NCBI GenBank assembly: GCA_001701105.1
Contig: DAAI01000058.1
Span: 1 to 14,138, forward strand
DNA from: Bacteroidales bacterium GP1
Lineage (GTDB): Bacteria; Bacteroidota; Bacteroidia; Bacteroidales; Muribaculaceae
Direction: 5' to 3'
DNA: 14,138 nt
Each line of letters begins with the position of its first letter. Within the stretch, counting starts at the first letter, position 1. Shown in pieces: positions 1-6,863 of the stretch. Below the pieces are notes generated by a model that did not search any database, was not told where the DNA came from, and saw only the letters and a program-made list of their open reading frames with translations. The translations under genes were made by a program, and so were the position numbers.

Positions 1-140
1 ATTACGCTTTTCGCTGGGATTTTATAGTTTAAATGGAAAGCGGAGAAAGGTAAGGGAGGAAATATGGCAATTATGCCGGTATATAATCCTGAGAGCCGAC
101 ACATGAGCCTATGCTTCTCAATGAATTTATGATAATATAG
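1..140. other. Left edge, no supportable gene
   Basis: This stretch lies beyond the hairpin that closes the Mur ligase operon. A plus-strand frame reaches a stop near base 32 and another near base 108, so either could be the tail of a gene entering from the left, but neither tail is long enough to identify. A 22-codon ATG frame at 64 with a purine-rich GGGAGGAA before it has no other support. I see no tRNA or repeat here. Confidence 0.4.
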
Positions 141-178
141 CAATCGGGCCACTCTAACAAAGAAGAGTGACCCGATTG
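141..178 (-). terminator. Hairpin terminator after the Mur ligase gene
   Basis: Bases 141-155 and 164-178 form a 15-bp stem with one mismatch and an 8-base loop. It begins 22 nt past the stop codon of the Mur ligase gene. The T-run after it on the minus strand is weak (CTATATTATC). On the plus strand a T-rich stretch follows some 10 nt later, so it might also stop transcription entering from the left. Function is inferred from position and structure. Confidence 0.65.
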
Positions 179-200
179 AAGAATAAATTCTTTTTCTTTA

Positions 201-1805
201 TTATTTGAAAGAATCGGGAAGGTCGTTTTCATAGAGAACGGTTGCGCCGGGTTCGAGCATCGGCTGGAGGAAACTCTGGGCCTGGGCGAAAGAATCCGCG
301 ATCTTGACATTATCTTCGGGGAAATCAGTGCGACTCAACCCTTTCAATATGGCGTCACGGTTGGTATGGCCCACAACGATCACAAAATCAACCTTGTTGC
401 CGGTTCCAATGTAATCCCCGAATTCTTGATTAAGTTCGGCCTGACGATCGCCGAGTTCGACCATACCGGGAGTGATTAAAATTCGTTTTCCGTCATCAAA
501 ATGCGCCAGAACGTCTACGGCCATTCTTGCGCCTGCGGGATTGGAATTGAAAGCGTCGTCGATCACCGTAACCCCTCCGGGATGCTTGCGTATACTGAGC
601 CGATGTTCCACCGGCTCAATTGAAGAAATAGCTAACGCTATCTTATCCGGAGCCATACCCAGGGAGAGAGCAATCACAATGGCTCCCATCAGGTCGGCTA
701 CGTTACATTCACCGAGTAAGCGTGTTGTAACCTCGAAATCCATCCCTTCCGGACCGGAGACATGGAATAAAGTGCCTTCAGGGGTATATCTGACATTATA
801 TGCGTAATATTGACATCCTTTCCGAGTATTGACCCCGTATCTGATTGCTTTTACATTCTCCACAGGGCGATTTTTGCAGGGATCAGAGTCATTGTTGATG
901 GCAATAAGGCCGTCAGAAGGAAGCGCGTCGGCAAGTTCAAATTTAGTGGAACGGACACGATCGAGGGTCTTGAAAGTCTCCAGGTGCATCGGGCCTACAG
1001 CCGTGATGATTCCCATGGAGGGATGCACAATATCGCATATTTCTTTAATATCTCCCGGTTGTTTGGCTCCCATCTCGCATATGAAAATCTCGTTATAGGG
1101 CTTCAGGTGTTCGCGGATTGTGCGTACCACACCCATAGGAGTATTGAAAGAACCGGGCGTCATCACCGTATCAAATTCTTCCGATAGGATTCGGGCGAGA
1201 TAATGCTTCGTGCTTGTCTTGCCATAGGAACCGGTGATTCCAATTATACGCAAATCCGGCATTGAGCGAAGTATCCGCTTGGCATCCTTGATGTAACCGT
1301 TACGGATGATACGCTCTACCGGAATAAGTATTATATCTGCAATCATCACAGGCAACCATGAGAAGATACAGAGCAAGAGTATCAACCCAATGGTGAGCGA
1401 CTGACCGGGATATACTTCCCACCATGTTTTATTTCCGGCAATGATTGCAACCGCTACTACACTGCCGATGGATAGCAATAATGTAACAGAATATAACCTC
1501 CATACGCGTGGAGTAAAGACAAGCGGTTTTTTATATTTTTTTCTGAAGATTAGAAATGTCTTGGTAAGAGCCACCAATGCCACGCCCAATGCCGCCATAG
1601 GGAAATATAGCAATACAGAAAACATCAGGAAGAAACAAGCCACATCCACAAGACGCCAAGTGCTTCCGATATTATCACGCCGCAGCCAGCGCCAATATCG
1701 GGGAAGCCGATAGGAGTTCTGTTGAAACATCTGAATATCATACTTGAAATTCAGCGACATATATATCACGCACACGCAATAGATAACAATGAAATATGCT
1801 GACAT
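201..1805 (-). CDS. Membrane-anchored MurF-like Mur ligase
   Basis: The 534-residue protein has an N-terminal part of about 170 residues with several hydrophobic segments (about 1-20, 52-87, 104-124, 136-163), then a full Mur ligase body. The ATP-binding loop is at 189-198 (GITGSYGKTS). MTPGSFNTPMG follows at 216-225, EMGAKQPGDI at 244-253, HLETF near 274-278, and the likely carbamylated lysine is K288 in STKFEL. Further on, DDAFNSNPAG corresponds to the MurF DxYNANP signature. Family knowledge: MurF adds D-Ala-D-Ala to the UDP-MurNAc-tripeptide in the cytoplasm and is normally about 430-470 residues with no membrane part. I infer a second, membrane-bound paralogue acting on a peptidoglycan-like precursor at the inner face of the membrane, not the housekeeping MurF. 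It starts at ATG 1805, 23 bp after the hydrolase gene, and ends in a hairpin terminator, so it is the distal gene of a two-gene operon. The family call is secure; the substrate is unknown. Confidence 0.85.
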   Translation of the reverse strand: MSAYFIVIYCVCVIYMSLNFKYDIQMFQQNSYRLPRYWRWLRRDNIGSTWRLVDVACFFLMFSVLLYFPMAALGVALVALTKTFLIFRKKYKKPLVFTPRVWRLYSVTLLLSIGSVVAVAIIAGNKTWWEVYPGQSLTIGLILLLCIFSWLPVMIADIILIPVERIIRNGYIKDAKRILRSMPDLRIIGITGSYGKTSTKHYLARILSEEFDTVMTPGSFNTPMGVVRTIREHLKPYNEIFICEMGAKQPGDIKEICDIVHPSMGIITAVGPMHLETFKTLDRVRSTKFELADALPSDGLIAINNDSDPCKNRPVENVKAIRYGVNTRKGCQYYAYNVRYTPEGTLFHVSGPEGMDFEVTTRLLGECNVADLMGAIVIALSLGMAPDKIALAISSIEPVEHRLSIRKHPGGVTVIDDAFNSNPAGARMAVDVLAHFDDGKRILITPGMVELGDRQAELNQEFGDYIGTGNKVDFVIVVGHTNRDAILKGLSRTDFPEDNVKIADSFAQAQSFLQPMLEPGATVLYENDLPDSFK

Positions 1806-1828
1806 AGGTTTCGGTATAAGTGAATTTG

Positions 1829-2632
1829 CTATTGATTAACTTGATTGGAAGCAGGATGGTTCAATTCGTTTTTGAAAAATTCACGAGCCACAGCCTGAAA
1901 TCTCGCCGGAGCGTCGAGGAATGAATAATGGCCCGCTCCGGGGAATACCACTAATCCGGCATCGGGTATGCGTTGTTCCATGATTTTGGCATCGCGTAGA
2001 GGAGTGGCTGTGTCCTTTTCACCCCATATTAATAATGTTGAGGCTTTGATGGAAGGGAGCATAGGCGTCAAGTCTTGATTCACGGACTTGCTCATGATCT
2101 GTCGCATCTTGGGAGAGGAGTTCTTATAATCAACCGAACCTGTCTTTCCTCTCCATGCTTCAATTATTCGGGCAGCCTTAGCCTTTCCACAAACATAAGG
2201 CAATACTTTACGAGCCAATTTAAAGGAATATACTTTAAGATAGTATTTTATGGGACGGCGAGGCTTTATTCCGGCGGCGTCTACAAGCATCATTTTGCTC
2301 CGGGACTCACGGGCATTGAGCCATATGGCTACGCGGCCACCGAAAGAATGGCCAATAAGCACCGGATCAGGCAAAGCAAGACTATTAATAAAGCAGGATA
2401 TACAATCGGCATATTCACCAACACCCCATACATCTTCCGGTTCGGGCGATTGGCCGTGGCCCGGAAGATCGACATTGAATACATGCATTCCGGAATTGAG
2501 GGTTGCCGCAATACTTCGTACGGTGGTATGATCGCATCCCCAGCCGTGCATCAGGACAACCGGCTTGCCATCTTGCGGTCCGGTCTCTTCATAATGTAGA
2601 AGTTGATTGCCTACTCTTATTTCTTTCTCCAT
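1829..2632 (-). CDS. Alpha/beta hydrolase
   Basis: This is a 267-residue soluble alpha/beta hydrolase. HGWG (29-32) supplies the oxyanion region. The nucleophile elbow GHSFGG puts the catalytic serine at 96, the acid is likely D207 in WGEKDTATP, and the histidine is H235 in GAGHYSFLD. A cap region rich in basic and aromatic residues lies about 120-185. The frame stays open to 2671, but that upstream start is TTG and adds 13 residues that look unlike the family, so ATG 2632 is chosen. No signal peptide is seen, so it should be cytoplasmic. The gene is first in an operon with the membrane Mur ligase 23 bp downstream, which suggests a related substrate, perhaps an ester or amide of a cell-wall precursor. 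That link is inference. Esterase, lipase or dehalogenase-like activities cannot be told apart here. Confidence 0.85.
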   Translation of the reverse strand: MEKEIRVGNQLLHYEETGPQDGKPVVLMHGWGCDHTTVRSIAATLNSGMHVFNVDLPGHGQSPEPEDVWGVGEYADCISCFINSLALPDPVLIGHSFGGRVAIWLNARESRSKMMLVDAAGIKPRRPIKYYLKVYSFKLARKVLPYVCGKAKAARIIEAWRGKTGSVDYKNSSPKMRQIMSKSVNQDLTPMLPSIKASTLLIWGEKDTATPLRDAKIMEQRIPDAGLVVFPGAGHYSFLDAPARFQAVAREFFKNELNHPASNQVNQ

Positions 2633-2757
2633 AGATTTGCTTATGAGGCGATGGACTATGACTATAAACAAGCATCCCTATTATCGCGGCCCCATGAGGC
2701 TAAAGTTATTATTGACCATAGGCCCGGGGGGCGAGACTAAAAGTTGCTTATAACTTA

Positions 2758-2790
2758 CAAAATTAAGAAAAAAATTTCGTAATTTTGCAA
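2758..2790 (-). promoter_or_regulatory. Candidate promoter for the hydrolase-Mur ligase operon
   Basis: Read on the minus strand, bases 2765-2758 give TAATTTTG, an exact TAnnTTTG -7 element of the Bacteroidota type. A TTG at 2790-2788 lies 22 bp upstream as a possible -33 element, slightly far for the usual spacing of about 19-21. The start of transcription would fall near 2750, giving a leader of roughly 120 nt. Confidence 0.4.
2780..2787 (+). promoter_or_regulatory. Candidate -7 element for the Eis-like acetyltransferase
   Basis: TAATTTTG matches the TAnnTTTG -7 element and lies 52 nt before the ATG of the acetyltransferase gene. I see no TTTG at the proper distance upstream, so only half of the promoter is recognisable. 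It sits 14 bp from the matching element on the other strand, so the two divergent promoters would share one control region. Confidence 0.35.
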
Positions 2791-2839
2791 TTGAATATAT
2801 CGAAAAAGCTATATCAAACCAAATCATTAAAGCCCATTA

Positions 2840-4033
2840 ATGGAGAAAGCGGAACTGAAAAGAAAAATGATCGGATTATGGAAAGATACATTCCATGACT
2901 CAGATGCATATGTGAGGTTGATTTTTGATACTTATTTCAACCCGGAATTAATTGAATATGAAGAATCGGGTTCTGAATTGGTATCAGCTCTGATGGGTAT
3001 TCCCTATGAATTCGGAGGGTCGGTCGAAAACCGTATCCGGGGGTTATATTTATGTGGTTTGGCAACGAAAAGTAAGATGCGAGGACAAGGTCTTATGACC
3101 TCAATGCTCGAAAGAATAAACGATAAGGCCCGTGAGGCCGGATTTGCCTTCACATTCCTCATCCCTGCAACCGGCCATCTTCGTGACTGGTATGCCAGGC
3201 GGGGATATGTCGATGCTTTCCGTCGCTCACCGTTAAACTATACCGCTGTTCATGATTTCCAGCTCGAAAATGATACTTTGCTCGCGGAGCAAAAGGGGAA
3301 GGTGGCAGAGCTGAAACGAAGATATTATGATTCTCTTAAATGTGAAAAATTCGACAATGATTCGCCGGATGATATAAAAAAGCGGATAATCAGTATTATC
3401 AAAGCGGAAGAAGAGCAGCAGCAGGATATGGAGCTTATTCATTCCGAAAAGGATATTGAAGCCATATTAGCAGAGAGCATTATCAGTAACGAGCCCGTAT
3501 ATTTCACCTATACTCCGCAGGGCGATATAACAGCCGTAGGGTTTGTGGGAGCAGGGGGTATCAGCAGAATGGATGTGAAACGATTGTACAGTGCTGATGT
3601 CAGCAGTGAATATAAATTACTGGATCATATCAAACGGCAATTCCCGGATTTTGCATTGCGAGTATATGTGGCTCCGCGTAAATCCGAACGGAAGCAGCTT
3701 GCTGAGGTTTATGGAATGGCAAGGATTTTGAATCTTTACGACATTTTAAAATTTCAGACCAAGAGTCATGGTGATCTAAAATATTCGATTCTCGTAAAAG
3801 CCGGTAATCTGCAAGGCGACGAGACAATCCGCTATACGGCGAAAGGTGGAAAGGTTAAAGAACAAATTTTAGATTCGGGGAAAAAATTGCCCGGGGAGGA
3901 AAATAGCCTTACGGAAATTAGTCTGATGGATATGTCGAACGTACTGTTCCGACGTCCTGATACCGGAGTTCTGATTACAGAAGCGTTCGGAATGCCATCT
4001 TTAGGAGGATATATATCTTTAATGCTTGATTAA
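2840..4033 (+). CDS. Eis-like GNAT acetyltransferase
   Basis: The 397-residue protein has an N-terminal GNAT domain. The acetyl-CoA loop is the segment around 73-86, with the RGQG core at 81-84. The segment LIPATGHLRDWYARRGY (107-123) is the GNAT motif B region as seen in Eis-type enzymes. A second, degenerate GNAT-like part and a C-terminal region ending in LGGYISLMLD match the overall size of Eis proteins (about 400 residues: GNAT, GNAT-like, sterol-carrier-like domain). Eis enzymes transfer acetyl groups to amines, including aminoglycosides in some species. The substrate here cannot be read from sequence. The gene is monocistronic, faces away from the hydrolase operon, and has an intrinsic terminator 80 nt after its stop codon. 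It has no signal peptide and should be cytoplasmic. Confidence 0.8.
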   Translation: MEKAELKRKMIGLWKDTFHDSDAYVRLIFDTYFNPELIEYEESGSELVSALMGIPYEFGGSVENRIRGLYLCGLATKSKMRGQGLMTSMLERINDKAREAGFAFTFLIPATGHLRDWYARRGYVDAFRRSPLNYTAVHDFQLENDTLLAEQKGKVAELKRRYYDSLKCEKFDNDSPDDIKKRIISIIKAEEEQQQDMELIHSEKDIEAILAESIISNEPVYFTYTPQGDITAVGFVGAGGISRMDVKRLYSADVSSEYKLLDHIKRQFPDFALRVYVAPRKSERKQLAEVYGMARILNLYDILKFQTKSHGDLKYSILVKAGNLQGDETIRYTAKGGKVKEQILDSGKKLPGEENSLTEISLMDMSNVLFRRPDTGVLITEAFGMPSLGGYISLMLD

Positions 4034-4112
4034 GGAATCCGGGTAATCTAACTTTTGCAGTTTCTTCAGGGACTTCCCGAAGATTACATGAATCAGAATC
4101 GGCTTTATCGCG

Positions 4113-4135
4113 AAATCGGTAAAACCGATTTTTTT
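4113..4135 (+). terminator. Intrinsic terminator after the Eis-like acetyltransferase
   Basis: AAATCGGT (4113-4120) pairs perfectly with ACCGATTT (4124-4131) around an AAA loop and runs directly into seven T (4129-4135). It has the classic rho-independent shape and suits the plus-strand gene that ends at 4033. Confidence 0.85.
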
Positions 4136-4833
4136 GCATCCTAATTATCGGAATTTAGATATTCACACAAAATACACATATACAAAGGAATAAATACCTT
4201 TATGGTGATAATTAAGGCTCTGAGATTTTATTGAAAATAAAAAATAAGATGATTATAGGAGAAATACGGCAATTTCGATAATAAATAAGGATAGAGGGGG
4301 TAAAAATTGAATAGGATGGGGGAGTAGGGTCTTTTCATGAAAAATGCAAATTGGTCAAATTGGCGCATAATAATTGGGCCAAAAAGGATAAGAGGGAGAA
4401 TTTACAAGATAAAATTTACTAATGTTAATTTTCAAAACTGAATCAGATAGATTGATTACATTATTAAATTGCAGATGTAAATAACCGTAATTATCGGCTT
4501 AGGAGATTAAGAATCAAAATCAGAATGAATTTACCGTTACAAAATCAAACTGGATGATTGCAATATTGATTAACATAATTTAGTATTTAGATTAAAAAGC
4601 ACATAAATAGCAATATAAGATAAAAAGTTAAAGTGCCTTATAGATAATATCCCCTATATATATTCATTTGTAAATATATCGCTTACAACATTCAGCTAAG
4701 TAATGGAAAGTCATAATAATACCCATATAATTCTAAATATTGGTTTAAGAAAATAAATATGGATTTGTAAACGCAAATTGTAGGGAGTAAATTATGTTTA
4801 CAAAAATAAATTTGAAAAATTTAGAAAATAAAA
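4136..4833. other. AT-rich gene-free region upstream of the HTH regulator
   Basis: About 700 bp, strikingly poorer in G and C than the flanking genes, with stops in all frames and no supportable gene. It contains a short tandem pair CAAATTGG-T-CAAATTGG near 4357-4374, an inverted repeat ATATATT (4658-4664) / AATATAT (4673-4679), and several TTTGTAAA/TTTACAAA words towards its right end. The longest plus-strand ATG frame (34 codons at 4337) looks like chance. The length is unusual for a promoter region alone. A non-coding RNA, an AT-rich nucleoid-protein site or eroded foreign DNA are all possible. Confidence 0.5.
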
Positions 4834-4868
4834 TTTGCTGTTTGCGAAATTAATATTACATTTGCAAA
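4764..4868 (+). promoter_or_regulatory. Cluster of TTTGYRAA-like words, candidate operators
   Basis: Four near-palindromic 8-mers lie upstream of the HTH gene: TTTGTAAA (4764-4771), TTTACAAA (4797-4804, its reverse complement), TTTGCGAA (4841-4848) and TTTGCAAA (4861-4868, a perfect palindrome overlapping the -7 element). A fifth, TTTGTAAA, lies at 4667-4674. Their position suggests autoregulation by the HTH protein. AT-rich DNA makes such words frequent, so this is a hypothesis. Confidence 0.35.
4834..4864 (+). promoter_or_regulatory. Bacteroidota-type promoter of the HTH regulator
   Basis: TTTG at 4834-4837, a 19-bp spacer and TACATTTG at 4857-4864 match the -33/-7 consensus of the Bacteroidota primary sigma factor. 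Transcription would begin around 4870, leaving a leader of about 25 nt before the ATG at 4895. This is the best-formed promoter in the window. Confidence 0.7.
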
Positions 4869-4894
4869 GTGAATTTATAATTGAAAATTTGTAT

Positions 4895-5440
4895 ATGGTG
4901 GAAGATAATGTGGCAATTCGTCTAAAAGGGTTCATTGACTCTTATGGATTATCAAACTCTCAATTTGCTGATACATGTGGAATACCACGTCCCAGTCTTT
5001 CCCAGTTATTATCCGGGAGAAATAAAAAGATCAGTGATGTTCTCGTAGGTCAGATTCATCAGGCCTATCCTGAATTGTCAGTGCTTTGGTTATTATTCGG
5101 AGAAGGACCGATGCTTAAAGATCAGACAGCACCGGCCACTTCAAAGACGGGAAAAACTGGTCAGAATGGTACCCTCCCCCTAATAGATGATTTTGAAGAG
5201 AAAAATCAGGAGGATAATTTGAACATCAATAGAGGAAAGGAGGAAAATCAAAACGTCAGAGCCTTAACTACTGGTCATGATAGGCATCAACAGCCATATA
5301 ACAAGCAAGTTGAAGATGATGTAAAAAACATCGAATTGATGAAGCAAATAGATAAATTAAGAAAAAATCCCCGAAAAGTGGCTCAAATTACCGTTTATTA
5401 CGATGATTCCACCTTCGAGACATTCTATCCGAAGCGGTAA
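4895..5440 (+). CDS. HTH (Xre-like) transcriptional regulator
   Basis: The 181-residue protein has an N-terminal helix-turn-helix, about residues 5-50. SNSQFADTCGIPRPSLSQLL (20-39) forms the two DNA-contacting helices, then GRNKKISD, and LSVLWLLFGEGPML (61-74) closes the domain. This layout is common in small Bacteroidales regulators. A polar, probably unstructured linker (about 75-140) leads to a conserved-looking C-terminal segment with VAQITVYYDDSTFETFYPKR. The open frame begins at a TTG at 4835, but that lies inside the promoter, so ATG 4895 is chosen. The gene is alone, preceded by an AT-rich region with repeated TTTGYRAA-like words that may be its own binding sites. It converges on the radical SAM gene with no clear terminator between them. 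Its targets are unknown. Confidence 0.8.
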   Translation: MVEDNVAIRLKGFIDSYGLSNSQFADTCGIPRPSLSQLLSGRNKKISDVLVGQIHQAYPELSVLWLLFGEGPMLKDQTAPATSKTGKTGQNGTLPLIDDFEEKNQEDNLNINRGKEENQNVRALTTGHDRHQQPYNKQVEDDVKNIELMKQIDKLRKNPRKVAQITVYYDDSTFETFYPKR

Positions 5441-5477
5441 ACTTTATTTTATCTTTCGTATTTAAGCTATTTTGATT

Positions 5478-6371
5478 TCATAAATGGTGAACTTTGTTTC
5501 GATATGCTTTGAGTTCCTGTTCAGGAAACTCCGCAATCGCTTTGTCGAGTTCACGGATTATCATAGCCTTATCCTTAGGCAAAATTCCGGTTATTGGCAC
5601 CGTATTGGATACATGGTGACCCAATAAATTTACCTTGATCTTCAATCGGTCTATGAGTGTTCGCATTTCTATTAGTCTTTCAATTTCAGGTTCTTCCTCA
5701 TATGAACCGTCTTGGATTTCGTTATACAACTCCGATTCCGGAAAGACTGTCAATGACACTATATTGATTATGCAAGGGTGAAGCTTATTTACTACATCTG
5801 CCGTGGCGATTGCACTTTCTACCCCATTTCCTTTTCCTCCAAGTCCATTAAGATAGAAAACGTTGTATCGAATGCCGGCTTCATCAAGTTTTGACAACTG
5901 TTCGAGAATGTCAGAAGCATGATAGCCTTTGTTCATTCTTTCAAGAGTGAGATCATGGGCAGTCTCGATACCTATGTTGATGCTATCCAACTTCATGTGA
6001 TGTAAGTTTTTCAGTTCATCAACAGATTTTGGAGCTATATCCGTCACACGTGCAAACATGCCGAAGGAAACCATCTCGGGCAGATACTTTCTCAGGAGGA
6101 TGGCAATGTCCATAAGTTTGTTGTAGGACAATGCGAATGGATTGGCTCCGGTGAGATAAACACGACGGGCGCGAGGTTGCCACTCTTGGATAACTTTCAA
6201 GTCAGCCTCAACTTCTGATAAAGGAGACATACGGAAGGGTGTGCCATGATAAAGGCTACAGAATTTGCACCTCTGCCAAGTGCAGCCGGACGTTATTTGT
6301 AGTAACTGGGAACTTGCCTCATATGGAGGACGCCATATCTGCCCGGTGAAATGTAACTTTGGATATATCAT
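5478..6371 (-). CDS. Radical SAM protein (CX4CX2C type)
   Basis: The 297-residue protein carries C30-x4-C35-x2-C38 (GCTWQRCKFC), which should bind the [4Fe-4S] cluster that cleaves S-adenosylmethionine. This differs from the textbook CX3CX2C but occurs in a large group of uncharacterised radical SAM proteins. Other core features: YLTGANPFAL near 71-80 after beta-2, INIGIETA near 131-138, and YLNGLGGKGNG near 172-182. There is no C-terminal SPASM-like cysteine cluster or B12 domain, and only three cysteines lie in the N-terminal motif region. Substrate unknown. The gene diverges from an HxlR-type regulator across 135 bp, so the regulator may control it. ATG 6371 is the only sensible start and sits just after a good promoter. 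Confidence 0.8.
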   Translation of the reverse strand: MIYPKLHFTGQIWRPPYEASSQLLQITSGCTWQRCKFCSLYHGTPFRMSPLSEVEADLKVIQEWQPRARRVYLTGANPFALSYNKLMDIAILLRKYLPEMVSFGMFARVTDIAPKSVDELKNLHHMKLDSINIGIETAHDLTLERMNKGYHASDILEQLSKLDEAGIRYNVFYLNGLGGKGNGVESAIATADVVNKLHPCIINIVSLTVFPESELYNEIQDGSYEEEPEIERLIEMRTLIDRLKIKVNLLGHHVSNTVPITGILPKDKAMIIRELDKAIAEFPEQELKAYRNKVHHL

Positions 6372-6388
6372 ATCTCAATTATTTTTTG

Positions 6389-6409
6389 TAATTTTGTGTT
6401 GCAAAATTA
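6389..6409. repeat. 21-bp perfect inverted repeat in the divergent promoter
   Basis: TAATTTTG (6389-6396) and CAAAATTA (6402-6409) flank the 5-base spacer TGTTG. Each arm is also a TAnnTTTG -7 element, one per strand. The site may be an operator for the neighbouring HxlR-type regulator, or only two back-to-back promoter elements. Confidence 0.5.
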
Positions 6410-6432
6410 GGTGATAATGAGAGGATAAGCAA
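6402..6432 (-). promoter_or_regulatory. Promoter of the radical SAM gene
   Basis: On the minus strand, TTG at 6432-6430, a 20-bp spacer and TAATTTTG at 6409-6402 fit the Bacteroidota -33/-7 pattern. Transcription would start near 6395, about 25 nt before the ATG at 6371. Confidence 0.6.
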
Positions 6433-6506
6433 TAACTTACCGAAAGGTTTGACCCTAACCAAAAAGTTTGTTTTGTTTATTCTCAATCAATTCTGCATCT
6501 TCAGAT

Positions 6507-6857
6507 ATGGCAAAAAAATTAGACTATGAATATTGTAAAGCCGCCCCGATGCTTGAATGGCTCGGAAATAAATGGGCCCTCGTTGTTCTCCTGAAGATTT
6601 CCGAGAACGAAACGGTACGATTTAACGAAATATACCGCACGATTCCGTCTGTTTCTGAGAAAGTATTATCACAGGTTTTGAAACAACTGACTATTGATGG
6701 TATAATCCAACGTAAATTGTTTCCAGATGTACCTCCTCGTGTGGAATACTCTGTAACAGACTTAGGGAAGACCCTATTGCCTCATGTTGAGGCGTTAACG
6801 AAATGGGGACAAGAAAATTTTGAACAAATAATGATAAACCGACAAATGAGTAAATAA
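6507..6857 (+). CDS. HxlR-family winged-helix regulator
   Basis: The 116-residue protein matches the HxlR fold along its whole length. An N-terminal helix has C10 just before the domain, then the LEWLGNKWALVVLLKI segment, RFNEIYRTIPSVSEKVLSQV as the recognition region, the wing DVPPRVEYSVTDLG, and a C-terminal dimer helix ending in LTKWGQENF. Family members (HxlR, YodB, HypR) often respond to aldehydes, quinones or hypochlorite, some through a cysteine near the N-terminus. Whether C10 plays that part is inference. The frame extends upstream to a TTG at 6468, but ATG 6507 fits the family start. The gene is first in a plus-strand cluster with an acetyltransferase reading frame 6 nt later and a tautomerase, and it faces the radical SAM gene. 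The inverted repeat at 6389-6409 is a candidate binding site. Confidence 0.88.
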   Translation: MAKKLDYEYCKAAPMLEWLGNKWALVVLLKISENETVRFNEIYRTIPSVSEKVLSQVLKQLTIDGIIQRKLFPDVPPRVEYSVTDLGKTLLPHVEALTKWGQENFEQIMINRQMSK

Positions 6858-6863
6858 TGCTCC

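Noticed and set aside
64..132. 22-codon ATG frame with a GGGAGGAA purine run before it
   Set aside because: Too short, not protein-like, and lies beyond the terminator of another operon with no promoter of its own.
472..1187. Plus-strand frames inside the Mur ligase gene
   Set aside because: Shadows of the opposite strand; no motifs and no start signals.
2633..2671. N-terminal extension of the hydrolase by 13 residues
   Set aside because: The upstream start is TTG and the added residues do not look like the family; ATG 2632 fits.
2726..2731. Run of six G in the divergent region
   Set aside because: Too short for notable slippage and not between recognisable promoter elements.
4337..4441. 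34-codon ATG frame in the AT-rich region
   Set aside because: Composition follows the local base bias (mostly N, I, K, R), no ribosome site or promoter, no recognisable motif.
4835..4894. N-terminal extension of the HTH protein by 20 residues
   Set aside because: It starts at TTG inside the -33 element and would be translated through the promoter; ATG 4895 fits the family start.
6468..6506. N-terminal extension of the HxlR protein by 13 residues
   Set aside because: TTG start and non-conserved residues; ATG 6507 gives the usual family length.
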